Below are positions 53,389 through 61,251 of a stretch of DNA of 64,000 nucleotides, one piece after another. Location of the stretch: the NCBI GenBank assembly GCA_019058365.1, contig JAHPZE010000006.1, positions 46,080-110,079 of the forward strand, in the 5' to 3' direction. The notes beneath the pieces are model-generated. The model ran no database searches. It had not been told where the DNA came from and worked only from the letters and a program-made list of their open reading frames with translations. Position 1 is the first letter of the stretch. Each line of letters begins with the position of its first letter. This stretch comes from Promethearchaeota archaeon. Its GTDB lineage: Archaea; Asgardarchaeota; Lokiarchaeia; Sigyniarchaeales; SOKP01. The translations under genes were made by a program, and so were the position numbers.

Positions 53389-54198
53389 TTGGAATTTAAA
53401 AACAAAATATTTGATGGTGAATATGAAGTATCTGAAGTTCAGATTAATAATGAAGGACAAATCTTTCGAGGATTATTGTATTTTCCAGCAGAAAGATTTA
53501 AAAAACCTTATCCATTAGTGATATATTTCCATGGATTTCCAGAGTTATTTTCATTAACAGAGAATGTAAAAAAGTATAAATATATTTTAGATTTGGGTTA
53601 CTCCCTTATTGTTTTTAATTTTCGAGGATATCGAATTAGTGAGGGCTCGATTTCAATTGGTTCTCAAATCTCTGATAGTTTAAAGATAATTGAATTTGTA
53701 AAAATAATGACAAAAAAGAAAATTTTCGATATTAATAGTATTAATATTATAGGTTATGATTTTGGAGCACATATAGCTTTAATGGTATGTTCTAGAATTG
53801 AAACTATAAATAAATTGATAATTGTCAGTCCAATTATAGATTTAAAAAAACATGTTTATAGTAAAGACTTTCCAAGAGCTTTGAGTTACATTAACAGATT
53901 TCTTCCCAGTTGTATCAATAGAATTGAAAATATCGAAGAATTTATTAAGTCTACAAAAGAAGAGTTAGATAATGACCAATTGCAAATTGAGATATTTATA
54001 AATCAGTTGAAATTAAAAAAACTAAAAATAATTATCGGAGAAAATGATAAATTAACACCTATAGCAGAAATAAACAGTATATTTCAGGGAGTAAATATTA
54101 ATTACGAGCTTTCTATTATTAATGGTGCAGATCATGATTTTAATGATGATGAGGAATTAGAAAAATTGAATAAAGAGATAATAAAGTGTTTCATATAG
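53389..54198 (+). CDS. Epoxide-hydrolase/dehalogenase-like alpha/beta hydrolase
   Basis: 269 aa. The wording of three motifs resembles epoxide hydrolases: 'HGFPELF' (oxyanion loop), 'RGYRIS' and the nucleophile elbow 'GYDFGAH', where Asp124 replaces the Ser of ordinary hydrolases. Later 'GENDKLTP' can supply the acid and 'GADHDF' the catalytic His. The cap region ('CSRIETINK' to 'INQLKLKKLK') is short and rich in Lys and Ile. Start is TTG at 53389. Whether the Asp gives a covalent ester as in dehalogenases/epoxide hydrolases is inferred. Confidence 0.7.
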   Translation: MEFKNKIFDGEYEVSEVQINNEGQIFRGLLYFPAERFKKPYPLVIYFHGFPELFSLTENVKKYKYILDLGYSLIVFNFRGYRISEGSISIGSQISDSLKIIEFVKIMTKKKIFDINSINIIGYDFGAHIALMVCSRIETINKLIIVSPIIDLKKHVYSKDFPRALSYINRFLPSCINRIENIEEFIKSTKEELDNDQLQIEIFINQLKLKKLKIIIGENDKLTPIAEINSIFQGVNINYELSIINGADHDFNDDEELEKLNKEIIKCFI

Positions 54199-54224
54199 TC
54201 ACTTTTTCTATTGAGGGTCTAAAT

Positions 54225-54716
54225 TTGAACAAATATCATTTGAGACGGATTGAAAAAGAAATATCTAATAAAAAGGAATTATTAGGGATCCTTAAAAAGG
54301 GAAAATATACAATTATTTCGCTGTGTAAAGAGAATAAACCTTATATTGTAGCTCTAAGTTATGGATATGATGAATCTAAACATGCTTTATATTTTCATTG
54401 TGCTAAAGAAGGGCAAAAACTGGATTTTATAAAATCTAATCCATATGTTTGTGGTACTATTATTGAAGATAATGGTTACAAAGATGGATGTGGTCAAGCA
54501 TTCCGTTCAATCGTATTTAGGGGGAAAATAGTGATTATTGAAGAATTAGAAGAAAAAAAATATGGATTTGACATTTTAATAGATCAACTGGAAAACGATC
54601 CTAATACCATTAAAAGTAAATTCCTTAAAAAAGATACAACGTATGAAAACTCAGGTATTTTAAGATTAGATATTACAGATATTACTGGTAAAGAAGAAAA
54701 ATCAGATTCCCAATAA
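54225..54716 (+). CDS. Pyridoxamine 5'-phosphate oxidase-like (NimA-type) flavoprotein
   Basis: Split-barrel flavin protein of the NimA/nitroimidazole-resistance type. The core 'YTIISLCKENKPYIVALSYG', 'ALYFHCAKEGQKLDFIKSNP' and 'CGQAFRSIVFRGKIVIIEEL' is typical. TTG at 54225 is chosen as the start because GAGGG at 54213-54217 precedes it by 7 nt and the usual 'RRIEKEI' start follows; the frame is open to GTG at 54186, which would overlap the hydrolase gene. Probably co-transcribed with it. Ligand unknown (FMN, F420 or heme are all found in the family). Confidence 0.75.
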   Translation: MNKYHLRRIEKEISNKKELLGILKKGKYTIISLCKENKPYIVALSYGYDESKHALYFHCAKEGQKLDFIKSNPYVCGTIIEDNGYKDGCGQAFRSIVFRGKIVIIEELEEKKYGFDILIDQLENDPNTIKSKFLKKDTTYENSGILRLDITDITGKEEKSDSQ

Positions 54717-54728
54717 AATAGTTTAACT

Positions 54729-55529
54729 CTAAAATTTAATTGATTTAAATACAGTTTGCCAACAATATTGCTTCAAAAAATCAATTTTATATAAGGGAAA
54801 TTCAATTAATTGAAGTATTTTATAAAGAATTCTAAATATTTTTGGTTTTTTGAAAATAATTTTAAAAATCTCAGTCGATGGAGAAATAATATAATATTCA
54901 GCATGCTTAATATTACTAAATATTTTTTTTGCTTTCATAACATCTGATAATAATAAAGGATGTTCATGTTTAGTTCTTTTTTTTGGATTTAGATGTTTCC
55001 TATTCATTTCTACTATAGGATTTTTTTTTAGTGGTTCTATAAAGGTAATGAACCCTTTTTTTTTGAGTAAACGTTTACATTCTCGAAAGAATAGCCCGAT
55101 ATCTGGTAAATGATGAAGAATTCTAGAACCTACAATGATATCAAACGTGTTATCTTCAAAATCTGGAATTTGGGCATTCATAACTCGAAAATCTACATTA
55201 AGGTTTAATTCATTCATTTGACTTTTACAGAAATTTATAAAATTTTTTGAAAGATCGATTCCTATTACATCAGCCCCCTTTCGAGCTAAATAAAAAGAAA
55301 GATTACCTCGACCACAGCCAATATCTAACACTTTCTTTCCTTCAATATTTCCTAGCATGTTTTTTAATGTTATATTAACTTGTTTAAAAAAACTCTCTTC
55401 TTCTAAATCAAATATTTTTCCCGGACGTAACATCTTTTTATTATAATAACTTTCTTCATCTCTGAATATGTGGGTATACTTTGAAAGTGTTTTCTTTTTT
55501 TCTTGATCATCCATAAATATCGAATCCAA
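54729..55529 (-). CDS. Class I SAM-dependent methyltransferase
   Basis: 266 aa. 'GKKVLDIGCGRGNLSFYLA' (motif I), 'ADVIGIDLS' (motif II), 'FDIIVGSRILHHLP' (motif IV) and 'CKRLLKKKGFITFIEPL' are all clear. 'KKNPIVEMNRKHLNPK' after motif IV and the basic C-terminus ('KIIFKKPKIFRILYKIL') resemble lipid or quinone methyltransferases (UbiE/COQ5-like), though not enough to name one. It is convergent with the NimA-like gene. Confidence 0.82.
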   Translation of the reverse strand: MDSIFMDDQEKKKTLSKYTHIFRDEESYYNKKMLRPGKIFDLEEESFFKQVNITLKNMLGNIEGKKVLDIGCGRGNLSFYLARKGADVIGIDLSKNFINFCKSQMNELNLNVDFRVMNAQIPDFEDNTFDIIVGSRILHHLPDIGLFFRECKRLLKKKGFITFIEPLKKNPIVEMNRKHLNPKKRTKHEHPLLLSDVMKAKKIFSNIKHAEYYIISPSTEIFKIIFKKPKIFRILYKILQLIEFPLYKIDFLKQYCWQTVFKSIKF

Positions 55530-55617
55530 CCGTATCTTAATAGTAATATTTAATTCTTTAAAATAAATATATTGAAATGTTATTGAATGCCATCACTAAA
55601 AACGTTAATAAAAATCT

Positions 55618-56979
55618 ATGATTAGAAAGTATCAAGAAATATATGATATAGATATTGAGGAAGCAGAATTTTTTTTAAAATTAGAAAAGTCATTAACCAA
55701 GGCTAAAAGGAATGAAGATACGAAAATAGGATACTTTAAAAAGTTCCAAGCCAATAACATTGATTTATTCAAAAATAATAACTATTATAGTTATGTAAAT
55801 GAAGAATCACATATTATTGCATTAGATTTGAGTCGATGGGAAATAAAAGAACTTCCAGAATCTATTGGGAAACTGTCAAAGCTACAATATTTAAGTTTAG
55901 CTAATCTTGAATTGAAAAGTTTGCCTGAATCTATTAAATATCTCTCTCACCTTAAATACTTTAATTTAGGGGGCAATAAGTTTAGTAGTTTACCAAAATG
56001 GTTGATTGATTTTGTTGGAAGTAAATTCTCACAAAATTATATAAATAAGGGGGTAAATACTATAGAAGCAAAAGTGCTAAGTATATTAGAAGTTCTTAAA
56101 GGAAATAGATTGGAAAAAGTAAGTATAGAAAGTGATGTAATTCATTGGGAATATGCTTTAAATTATAAGATTAACAAGGAAGGAAATATAATAGGGATAT
56201 ATATAAATGATGAGAAAATGGGAATTGGAATCTTCCCCGAACTAATATGTACTCTTAACTATCTCCAAGATTTAGTTTTACCACAATCATCGTTAGAATT
56301 CTTACCAAATTGTATTGGTGAACTTCATAATCTCAGATATTTGGATCTATCTTTTAACAGAATTAATTATATCCCAGAGTCAATAGATAAGTTAGTAAAT
56401 TTAGAGTATTTAGACCTAAATGATAATGAAATCTCTGAAGAAAAGTTATCTTCTCTAAAATGGAGCAAAAATGGGCAATTATCTCTTGATAAGGGTGATT
56501 TTAATAGTGTAATTCAAGAATGTAACAATACATTAAAAATATATCCTAAAAATAAAAGTGTTTGGTTCAACTTAGGAATCGCTTATAAAGAGGTAGGGGA
56601 ATATTCTAAAGCTGAAGAAGCATTTAAAAAGTTTTTAGAAATCGATCCACTAGGTTCAGTTGTATGGAGTAATCTAAGTGATATTTATTATCAAAAGGGA
56701 GATTATACTAATGCTATTACTACAATAGAGCAGGCTTTAAAAATTGAACCGAATGTAGCATTTTTATGGAGTAACCTTGGCTTTAATTTAAAGAAATTGG
56801 GAAAATATGATAAAGCTATTAGTGCATATTTACATTCACTTGATATAAATCCAAAAAATAAAAATGTATGGAAAGATTTAGCACTAATTTATCGCTACAA
56901 AGGCGATTACATGAAAGCTATTGAAGCTGATGAACATGCTTTAGAAATTGAACTAAACCCAAACGATGAACAGAAATAG
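55618..56979 (+). CDS. LRR-TPR repeat protein
   Basis: 453 aa. After a helical start (1-60), leucine-rich repeats of the 'LPESIGKLSKLQYLSLANLE' kind run at residues 65-120 and about 205-285 ('LPNCIGELHNLRYLDLSFN', 'IPESIDKLVNLEYLDLNDNE'), split by an unrelated 85-residue block. Residues about 295-445 are TPRs: 'VWFNLGIAYKEVGEYSKAEE', 'VWSNLSDIYYQKGDYTNAIT', 'LWSNLGFNLKKLGKYDKAIS', 'VWKDLALIYRYKGDYMKAIE' at 34-residue spacing. Both repeat kinds bind proteins, so it is an adaptor. Cytosolic, no signal peptide. Confidence 0.88.
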   Translation: MIRKYQEIYDIDIEEAEFFLKLEKSLTKAKRNEDTKIGYFKKFQANNIDLFKNNNYYSYVNEESHIIALDLSRWEIKELPESIGKLSKLQYLSLANLELKSLPESIKYLSHLKYFNLGGNKFSSLPKWLIDFVGSKFSQNYINKGVNTIEAKVLSILEVLKGNRLEKVSIESDVIHWEYALNYKINKEGNIIGIYINDEKMGIGIFPELICTLNYLQDLVLPQSSLEFLPNCIGELHNLRYLDLSFNRINYIPESIDKLVNLEYLDLNDNEISEEKLSSLKWSKNGQLSLDKGDFNSVIQECNNTLKIYPKNKSVWFNLGIAYKEVGEYSKAEEAFKKFLEIDPLGSVVWSNLSDIYYQKGDYTNAITTIEQALKIEPNVAFLWSNLGFNLKKLGKYDKAISAYLHSLDINPKNKNVWKDLALIYRYKGDYMKAIEADEHALEIELNPNDEQK

Positions 56980-56986
56980 AGGAAGG

Positions 56987-57637
56987 TTAATCTAAATATT
57001 TATTAATGTATCGTTGAACTTCGCTCGCAGGTTGAAAGATCCCGAAATGTCCCTCACATAGGATATCTGCGTTAAGATCTAAGAGTTTTCTTAACGAATT
57101 TTGATAATCATCATAGTTACTTACGCCAGGAATAATTGGTCCATGCAAATCTTGCCCAAATAGAATTTTCTTTTTATCTTTAGTTTCGATCAATATTGAA
57201 ATAGAACCTGGAGTATGGCCTGGTGTATGAATGCATTGAAATTCATAGATTCCAAATTTTAAAATTTCTAAATTCCCTTTCAATTTTTTTGTGAGTTTAA
57301 TAGGTTGATACTTTACGCCATACCACATAGCTGCTGTTTCTTTATCATGCCCCATCTCTTCTATTGCTTCTGCATCAAATTCATGAGCATAGTAATTCAC
57401 ATTTTTATTATATTGTTTTAAATCATAACACGCAGCGATATGATCTATATGGAAATGAGTTATAATACAATGTTTTATCTCCATTGGATCTAAATTGAGT
57501 TTAGTGATCTTTTTTATCATTTCAAGGCTCATTCCACAATCTATTAAAACAAGCCCTTCTTCACTATGAGTATTTACTAAATAAACTGAACAACCAGAAT
57601 CTCCTATATGATAAATATCCTCAAAAATTTCTCTCAA
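56987..57637 (-). CDS. Metallo-beta-lactamase-fold hydrolase
   Basis: 216 aa. 'THFHIDHIA' supplies the HxHxDH metal site, followed by 'HTPGHTPGSISI', 'FGQDLHGPI' and 'CEGHFGIF' for the remaining ligands. The short glyoxalase-II-like form fits many hydrolases of thioesters or lactones. Start is TTG at 57637 with AGGAG as Shine-Dalgarno about 8 nt before. The perfect 23-bp palindrome at 57660-57682 lies directly upstream, so it is likely under specific repressor control. Confidence 0.85.
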   Translation of the reverse strand: MREIFEDIYHIGDSGCSVYLVNTHSEEGLVLIDCGMSLEMIKKITKLNLDPMEIKHCIITHFHIDHIAACYDLKQYNKNVNYYAHEFDAEAIEEMGHDKETAAMWYGVKYQPIKLTKKLKGNLEILKFGIYEFQCIHTPGHTPGSISILIETKDKKKILFGQDLHGPIIPGVSNYDDYQNSLRKLLDLNADILCEGHFGIFQPASEVQRYINKYLD

Positions 57638-57659
57638 ATTTTATTCTCCTTACCTATAT

Positions 57660-57682
57660 TAATCAATCATTATGATTGATTA
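57660..57682. promoter_or_regulatory. Perfect 23-bp palindrome upstream of the MBL gene
   Basis: TAATCAATCAT (57660-57670), a central T, ATGATTGATTA (57672-57682). The arms are 11 bp with no mismatch. It ends 22 nt before the start codon at 57637 and lies downstream of the TATA-like ATATATA at about 57698-57704, so it would cover the start site. No adjacent gene encodes an obvious regulator. Confidence 0.6.
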
Positions 57683-57720
57683 TTTAAAAAATAATAGTTT
57701 TGTATATATCTAGATTCAAA

Positions 57721-58518
57721 TCATGTTGCTTTAATATAAAGTCTTTTATAGAGCAGAATTGTAATAACCGCTGCCATCATTGTTGAAAATAAAACATCTG
57801 AGACATAATGAGCTCCAATAACAATGCGAGATAAACCAACAAATAGTCCCCATCCAACTATTAAAATATAGGATAAAATCTTAATAATATCCGTATTCTT
57901 TCGATCTTTTACTACAATTAATAAAGGTAAAAACATCCATCCCATTGCGGTATGACCGCTAGGAAAACTTTGGTTTCCTGTTATCCCTTGCGGCAAAAAC
58001 CAAGGAGTATAATCTATAAAACCAGGAGCAAGATCTCTAAATCGAACTCTTCCCCATAAAAGTTTAATTATTTGTACAAATAATAACGGATTGATGATTG
58101 CTAACAGCAAAATTATTCCTGCTAAAGTTCTATAGGTCTTCCAATCCTTATTCCATGTGATCATTACATAAAATATCATCGGAATAATTAAAGCCCACCC
58201 TGTATAAAAATCTGTTTCATTATTCGCAAATATGATAAAAAGGATTCCAACAATCACAGATATATAAGCAGGGATTTTTTGTAAATTTAAATTCTTATTA
58301 AAACCCCCTAAGTAAGTTGCCAGTGCTATTGCTATTAATGCATAACCAGGAACTTCTCCAAAATCTCTTCCAAAAATACCCCATTTTGAATTTTGATCTA
58401 CCACAACTTTAGACATTTCTAGATCCGTAAAACCAAAAACAATAGCAAGAGTAATCCAAATTAATATTATGGTTAACAGTAACTTTGTGGTTATAGATTC
58501 TTTAACATTTTTAAACAT
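57721..58518 (-). CDS. PAP2-superfamily membrane phosphatase
   Basis: 265 aa, six to seven membrane helices. The three active-site blocks are present: 'KLLWGRVRFRDL' (motif 1), 'FPSGHTAMGWMF' (motif 2 with catalytic His) and 'GLSRIVIGAHYVSDVLF' (motif 3, nucleophile-side His and Asp). The proteins dephosphorylate lipid phosphates such as phosphatidate or isoprenyl diphosphates; in archaea probably polyprenyl or archaetidyl phosphates. Downstream of the GDPD gene on the same strand. Confidence 0.88.
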   Translation of the reverse strand: MFKNVKESITTKLLLTIILIWITLAIVFGFTDLEMSKVVVDQNSKWGIFGRDFGEVPGYALIAIALATYLGGFNKNLNLQKIPAYISVIVGILFIIFANNETDFYTGWALIIPMIFYVMITWNKDWKTYRTLAGIILLLAIINPLLFVQIIKLLWGRVRFRDLAPGFIDYTPWFLPQGITGNQSFPSGHTAMGWMFLPLLIVVKDRKNTDIIKILSYILIVGWGLFVGLSRIVIGAHYVSDVLFSTMMAAVITILLYKRLYIKAT

Positions 58519-58595
58519 TCAAGCACCTAGTGTCCCATCATCAAAAAATAACCTATTGAAGAAAGTTATAATAATAATCCTAATACATTGATGTA

Positions 58596-59327
58596 TTATT
58601 TATAATATTCCCTTATTAGATTAAGAACTTTATCTGGATAATCAGTATAAATTGCTTCCACTATTTTGTCCTTATATCTCATATGAATAACTCTTTTCAT
58701 GTTTACTTTCGTGTTGACTCCCCAAATATAACATTTAAATCCATTATCTATGATATCAGTAAATAAATCATCAACCATCTTTTTACATCTTACATTTACT
58801 ACATTTATATCGAGTTTTCTTAATTTTTCAATGATTCTTGGTTTATTTGATATTTTACTTATATTTTCTGGTAATGTATGTACTAGATTTGATATCCCAT
58901 TTTGTTTCCTTAATTGCGAAAGTATCATTAATCTCCGATCTGTAATTTCTATTTTATCTAAGATTGAAGCTTCTTTTGCTAGATGTATCAACCTTACCCC
59001 AGCTTCTTTATCAGCAATGTCAAAACTATAGCGGAGCTCATTCGAGAAATCTTTAAAAGTCTTAAAAAGATCTTTAACTAAGGGGATTCTATTATCCTCT
59101 TCAAATATTAAATGATTAATCTCTTTAAATGTTAAATTATTTACCCGATATAATACTTTTCCTTTTCTGAAATATGGATCATGCAAACATATTAATTTAT
59201 TATCTTTTGTAATTTGAATGTCTGTTTCAATTCCCGCGCCCATTCTTACAGCTTTTTTGAAAGAGGGAATTGTATTTTCAATTTCATATCCCGACGCGCC
59301 CCTATGCCCAAAAATGTATGGAATCAT
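58596..59327 (-). CDS. Glycerophosphodiester phosphodiesterase
   Basis: 243 aa TIM-barrel phosphodiesterase. 'IFGHRGASGYEIENTIPSF' has the catalytic His, Arg and the Glu-Asn pair; 'IETDIQITKDNKLICLHDP' gives the metal ligands and the second catalytic His. The C-terminal 'NVKCYIWGVNT'-like strand appears as 'GFKCYIWGVNTK'. It releases glycerol-3-phosphate, or in archaea glycerol-1-phosphate, from deacylated phospholipids. It precedes the PAP2 gene by 77 nt and forms a lipid-phosphate unit with it and the DedA gene opposite. Confidence 0.9.
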   Translation of the reverse strand: MIPYIFGHRGASGYEIENTIPSFKKAVRMGAGIETDIQITKDNKLICLHDPYFRKGKVLYRVNNLTFKEINHLIFEEDNRIPLVKDLFKTFKDFSNELRYSFDIADKEAGVRLIHLAKEASILDKIEITDRRLMILSQLRKQNGISNLVHTLPENISKISNKPRIIEKLRKLDINVVNVRCKKMVDDLFTDIIDNGFKCYIWGVNTKVNMKRVIHMRYKDKIVEAIYTDYPDKVLNLIREYYK

Positions 59328-59429
59328 CTATTTATCAATAAGAAAATAATAAGAAAGTTGAAAAAGATAATTTTTATTGAAATTTAAATTACTTATATTA
59401 CCTTATATTTACTCAAGATATTGATTAGA

Positions 59430-60278
59430 ATGGGAGAAAATAACGAAGTAAATTCTAAAGAGGAAAAACAATCTTCCTCTATGAAATTAAAGAACTATCT
59501 TAAAAATTTAGTAGATTTTTCGAATTATGACGCTAAGACAATAATCTATATTATTATATTCATAGTTTTAATTGCTGCATCTTTAGTCTTATTATATTTT
59601 ATATTTTTTGTAGATAACACAATATTATACAAATTTGTTGTAATATATTTTGTAAATCCGGTTTATAACTTAGGAATTATTGGCATCTTTCTTTTTATAG
59701 CCATTATGGGGATTCAAGGACTTCTTGTCCCTCTTCCTTCTGAAGTTGTACTTTTAGCTACTGGTATGATATGGGGGTGGTTTTGGGGAGGTTTAATGGG
59801 AGTCATTGGTTCAATGGCTGCGGGAATATTATGTTATTATGTAAGTAAACGTGGTGGAAGACCTTTGGCTGAAAAGTTTGTTGGTGAAAAAGCTATTGAT
59901 ATTGCTGATGATTTCATCCAAAAACATGGTATTAAAGCAATTATTATTACAAGGTTTATTCCATTTATTCCGTTTGATGTGATATCCTACACTTCGGGAT
60001 TAGTAGATATAGATATAAAAACATATTCAATAGGAACCTTGATAGGATCAATCTTTAGAGCTTTCTTTTATGCAACATTAGGGTGGCTACTCTTCATGAG
60101 ATTTAATCTTACTCTTCCCTTAGATTTTGATACTTTGCCTTTAAACGTAATTATTGAGCAATCAAATTATTTCAATACTATACTATTAATAATTTTAGCA
60201 GCTCTAGCTGGAATGATAATCTTATATTACATACTAATTAAAAAATTAGAGAAAAAGAGAACTCTAAAAAATGAATAA
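59430..60278 (+). CDS. DedA/VTT-domain (SNARE-associated) membrane protein
   Basis: About 282 aa with a charged N-terminus and five or six membrane segments. The VTT core is seen in 'VPLPSEVVLLATGMIWGWFW' and 'GVIGSMAAGILCYYVSKRGG', then 'ITRFIPFIPFDVISYTSGLV', the pattern with the conserved Arg and Pro of DedA proteins, and 'IGSIFRAFFYATLGWLLF'. DedA proteins are lipid carriers or scramblases. ATG at 59430 is preferred over TTG at 59421. Divergent from the GDPD gene. Confidence 0.85.
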   Translation: MGENNEVNSKEEKQSSSMKLKNYLKNLVDFSNYDAKTIIYIIIFIVLIAASLVLLYFIFFVDNTILYKFVVIYFVNPVYNLGIIGIFLFIAIMGIQGLLVPLPSEVVLLATGMIWGWFWGGLMGVIGSMAAGILCYYVSKRGGRPLAEKFVGEKAIDIADDFIQKHGIKAIIITRFIPFIPFDVISYTSGLVDIDIKTYSIGTLIGSIFRAFFYATLGWLLFMRFNLTLPLDFDTLPLNVIIEQSNYFNTILLIILAALAGMIILYYILIKKLEKKRTLKNE

Positions 60279-60360
60279 GGATGTAAATTGTTATTACAAT
60301 CAATTTATAATATTGTGATATTATTTCTTTTTTTATATTTTCCTTAAAATATTTTAGCCT

Positions 60361-60534
60361 ATGGATAAGAAGGAAAAACCATCTCAAGAAATAGGATTTA
60401 AAGACCATTACGAATTGAATTTAACAGAGTTTTACCGGGCTCTCAATGAAGCAATTACTACTAATAATACGCAATCTATTTATGAGCTTTCAAAGATTTT
60501 CACCAGATATCTATTTAAAAAATTAAATAATTAA
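60361..60534 (+). CDS. Small hypothetical protein, 57 aa
   Basis: 57 codons, ATG 60361, TAA 60532-60534. Charged start, then a helix 'NLTEFYRALNEAITTNN' and 'SIYELSKIFTRYLFKKL'. The segment 'ALNEAITTNNTQSIYEL' resembles 'NVIDSIKTNNCEELHNL' in the next gene (60728), in the same relative position near the C-terminus, so the two may be paralogs. No clear Shine-Dalgarno is seen, so support is moderate. Confidence 0.45.
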   Translation: MDKKEKPSQEIGFKDHYELNLTEFYRALNEAITTNNTQSIYELSKIFTRYLFKKLNN

Positions 60535-60648
60535 CTTTTTTTTTGAAAGGGTTAAACTTTATTACGGTTCACATTTTTTGAGAGATTAAAGAGTAGAATC
60601 TCCACAAAGTTTGATTTTTTTGTAATTTGTACTAATAGTATATAAAAC

Positions 60649-60657
60649 TTTCGAATT
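60649..60657 (+). promoter_or_regulatory. TATA-like box for the gene at 60728
   Basis: TATATAAAA, 70 nt before the ATG at 60728. A start about 25 nt downstream would leave a leader of about 45 nt that contains GTGAGG at 60715-60720 as ribosome binding site. Confidence 0.5.
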
Positions 60658-60727
60658 GATTAGGTTTATAAATTTGAAGACTATTCTTAACTTAAGTATT
60701 AAATACTAAGTAATGTGAGGAAATATA

Positions 60728-60985
60728 ATGACAGTTAGCGGAGAACAGACAAATTATGAGGAAATTTTAGTTTCGTCTCTAAGAGCTGATTTAGAATGGC
60801 TAGAACGAGAATTTGAGCTTCAATTTAAATTCAAAAAAGAAAAAACTAATGAGGATATATCTCTTGGTAATCAAATTCTCGATAATGTAATTGATAGCAT
60901 AAAAACAAATAATTGCGAAGAATTGCATAATTTATTAGCAACAACACTAAATAGGATTGAACAGACCTATCCTGAATTTTTTTAA
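60728..60985 (+). CDS. Small helical hypothetical protein, 85 aa
   Basis: 85 aa, entirely helical and acidic ('LVSSLRADLEWLEREFELQF', 'ILDNVIDSIKTNNCEELHNL'). Ribosome binding site GTGAGG at 60715-60720, 7 nt before the ATG, and a good TATA box support it. Contains one Cys. Similar in its C-terminal half to the 57-aa protein just before it. Not recognised; the all-helical, charged make-up suits an adaptor or a regulatory peptide. Confidence 0.6.
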   Translation: MTVSGEQTNYEEILVSSLRADLEWLEREFELQFKFKKEKTNEDISLGNQILDNVIDSIKTNNCEELHNLLATTLNRIEQTYPEFF

Positions 60986-61251
60986 TTATTTTGAATTCTC
61001 CGAAATCTTCTATTTCTGTATTTAAGCTATCGACGATATTTTTAATTTCTACTTTATTCATATAATTATTAGTATATGAAATCAAAAATATTTAAGATAT
61101 TAATAGAATTTAGATTCTTATTTGAAAAAGATAAAATATTATAATACAGAAACTTCATTATTAAAAAAAGGAATAAGCTAATGTAAATTTAAAAATAATT
61201 TAATTACTAGAAAAACAAATCAACAACATATTAATAATAAATATTTTAATT

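Noticed and set aside
60846..61085. 79-codon frame on the minus strand beneath the 85-aa gene
   Set aside because: It overlaps the well-supported plus-strand gene at 60728-60985 by 140 nt. Its first 27 codons, outside the overlap, look protein-like, so a truncated relic is possible, but there is no ribosome binding site.
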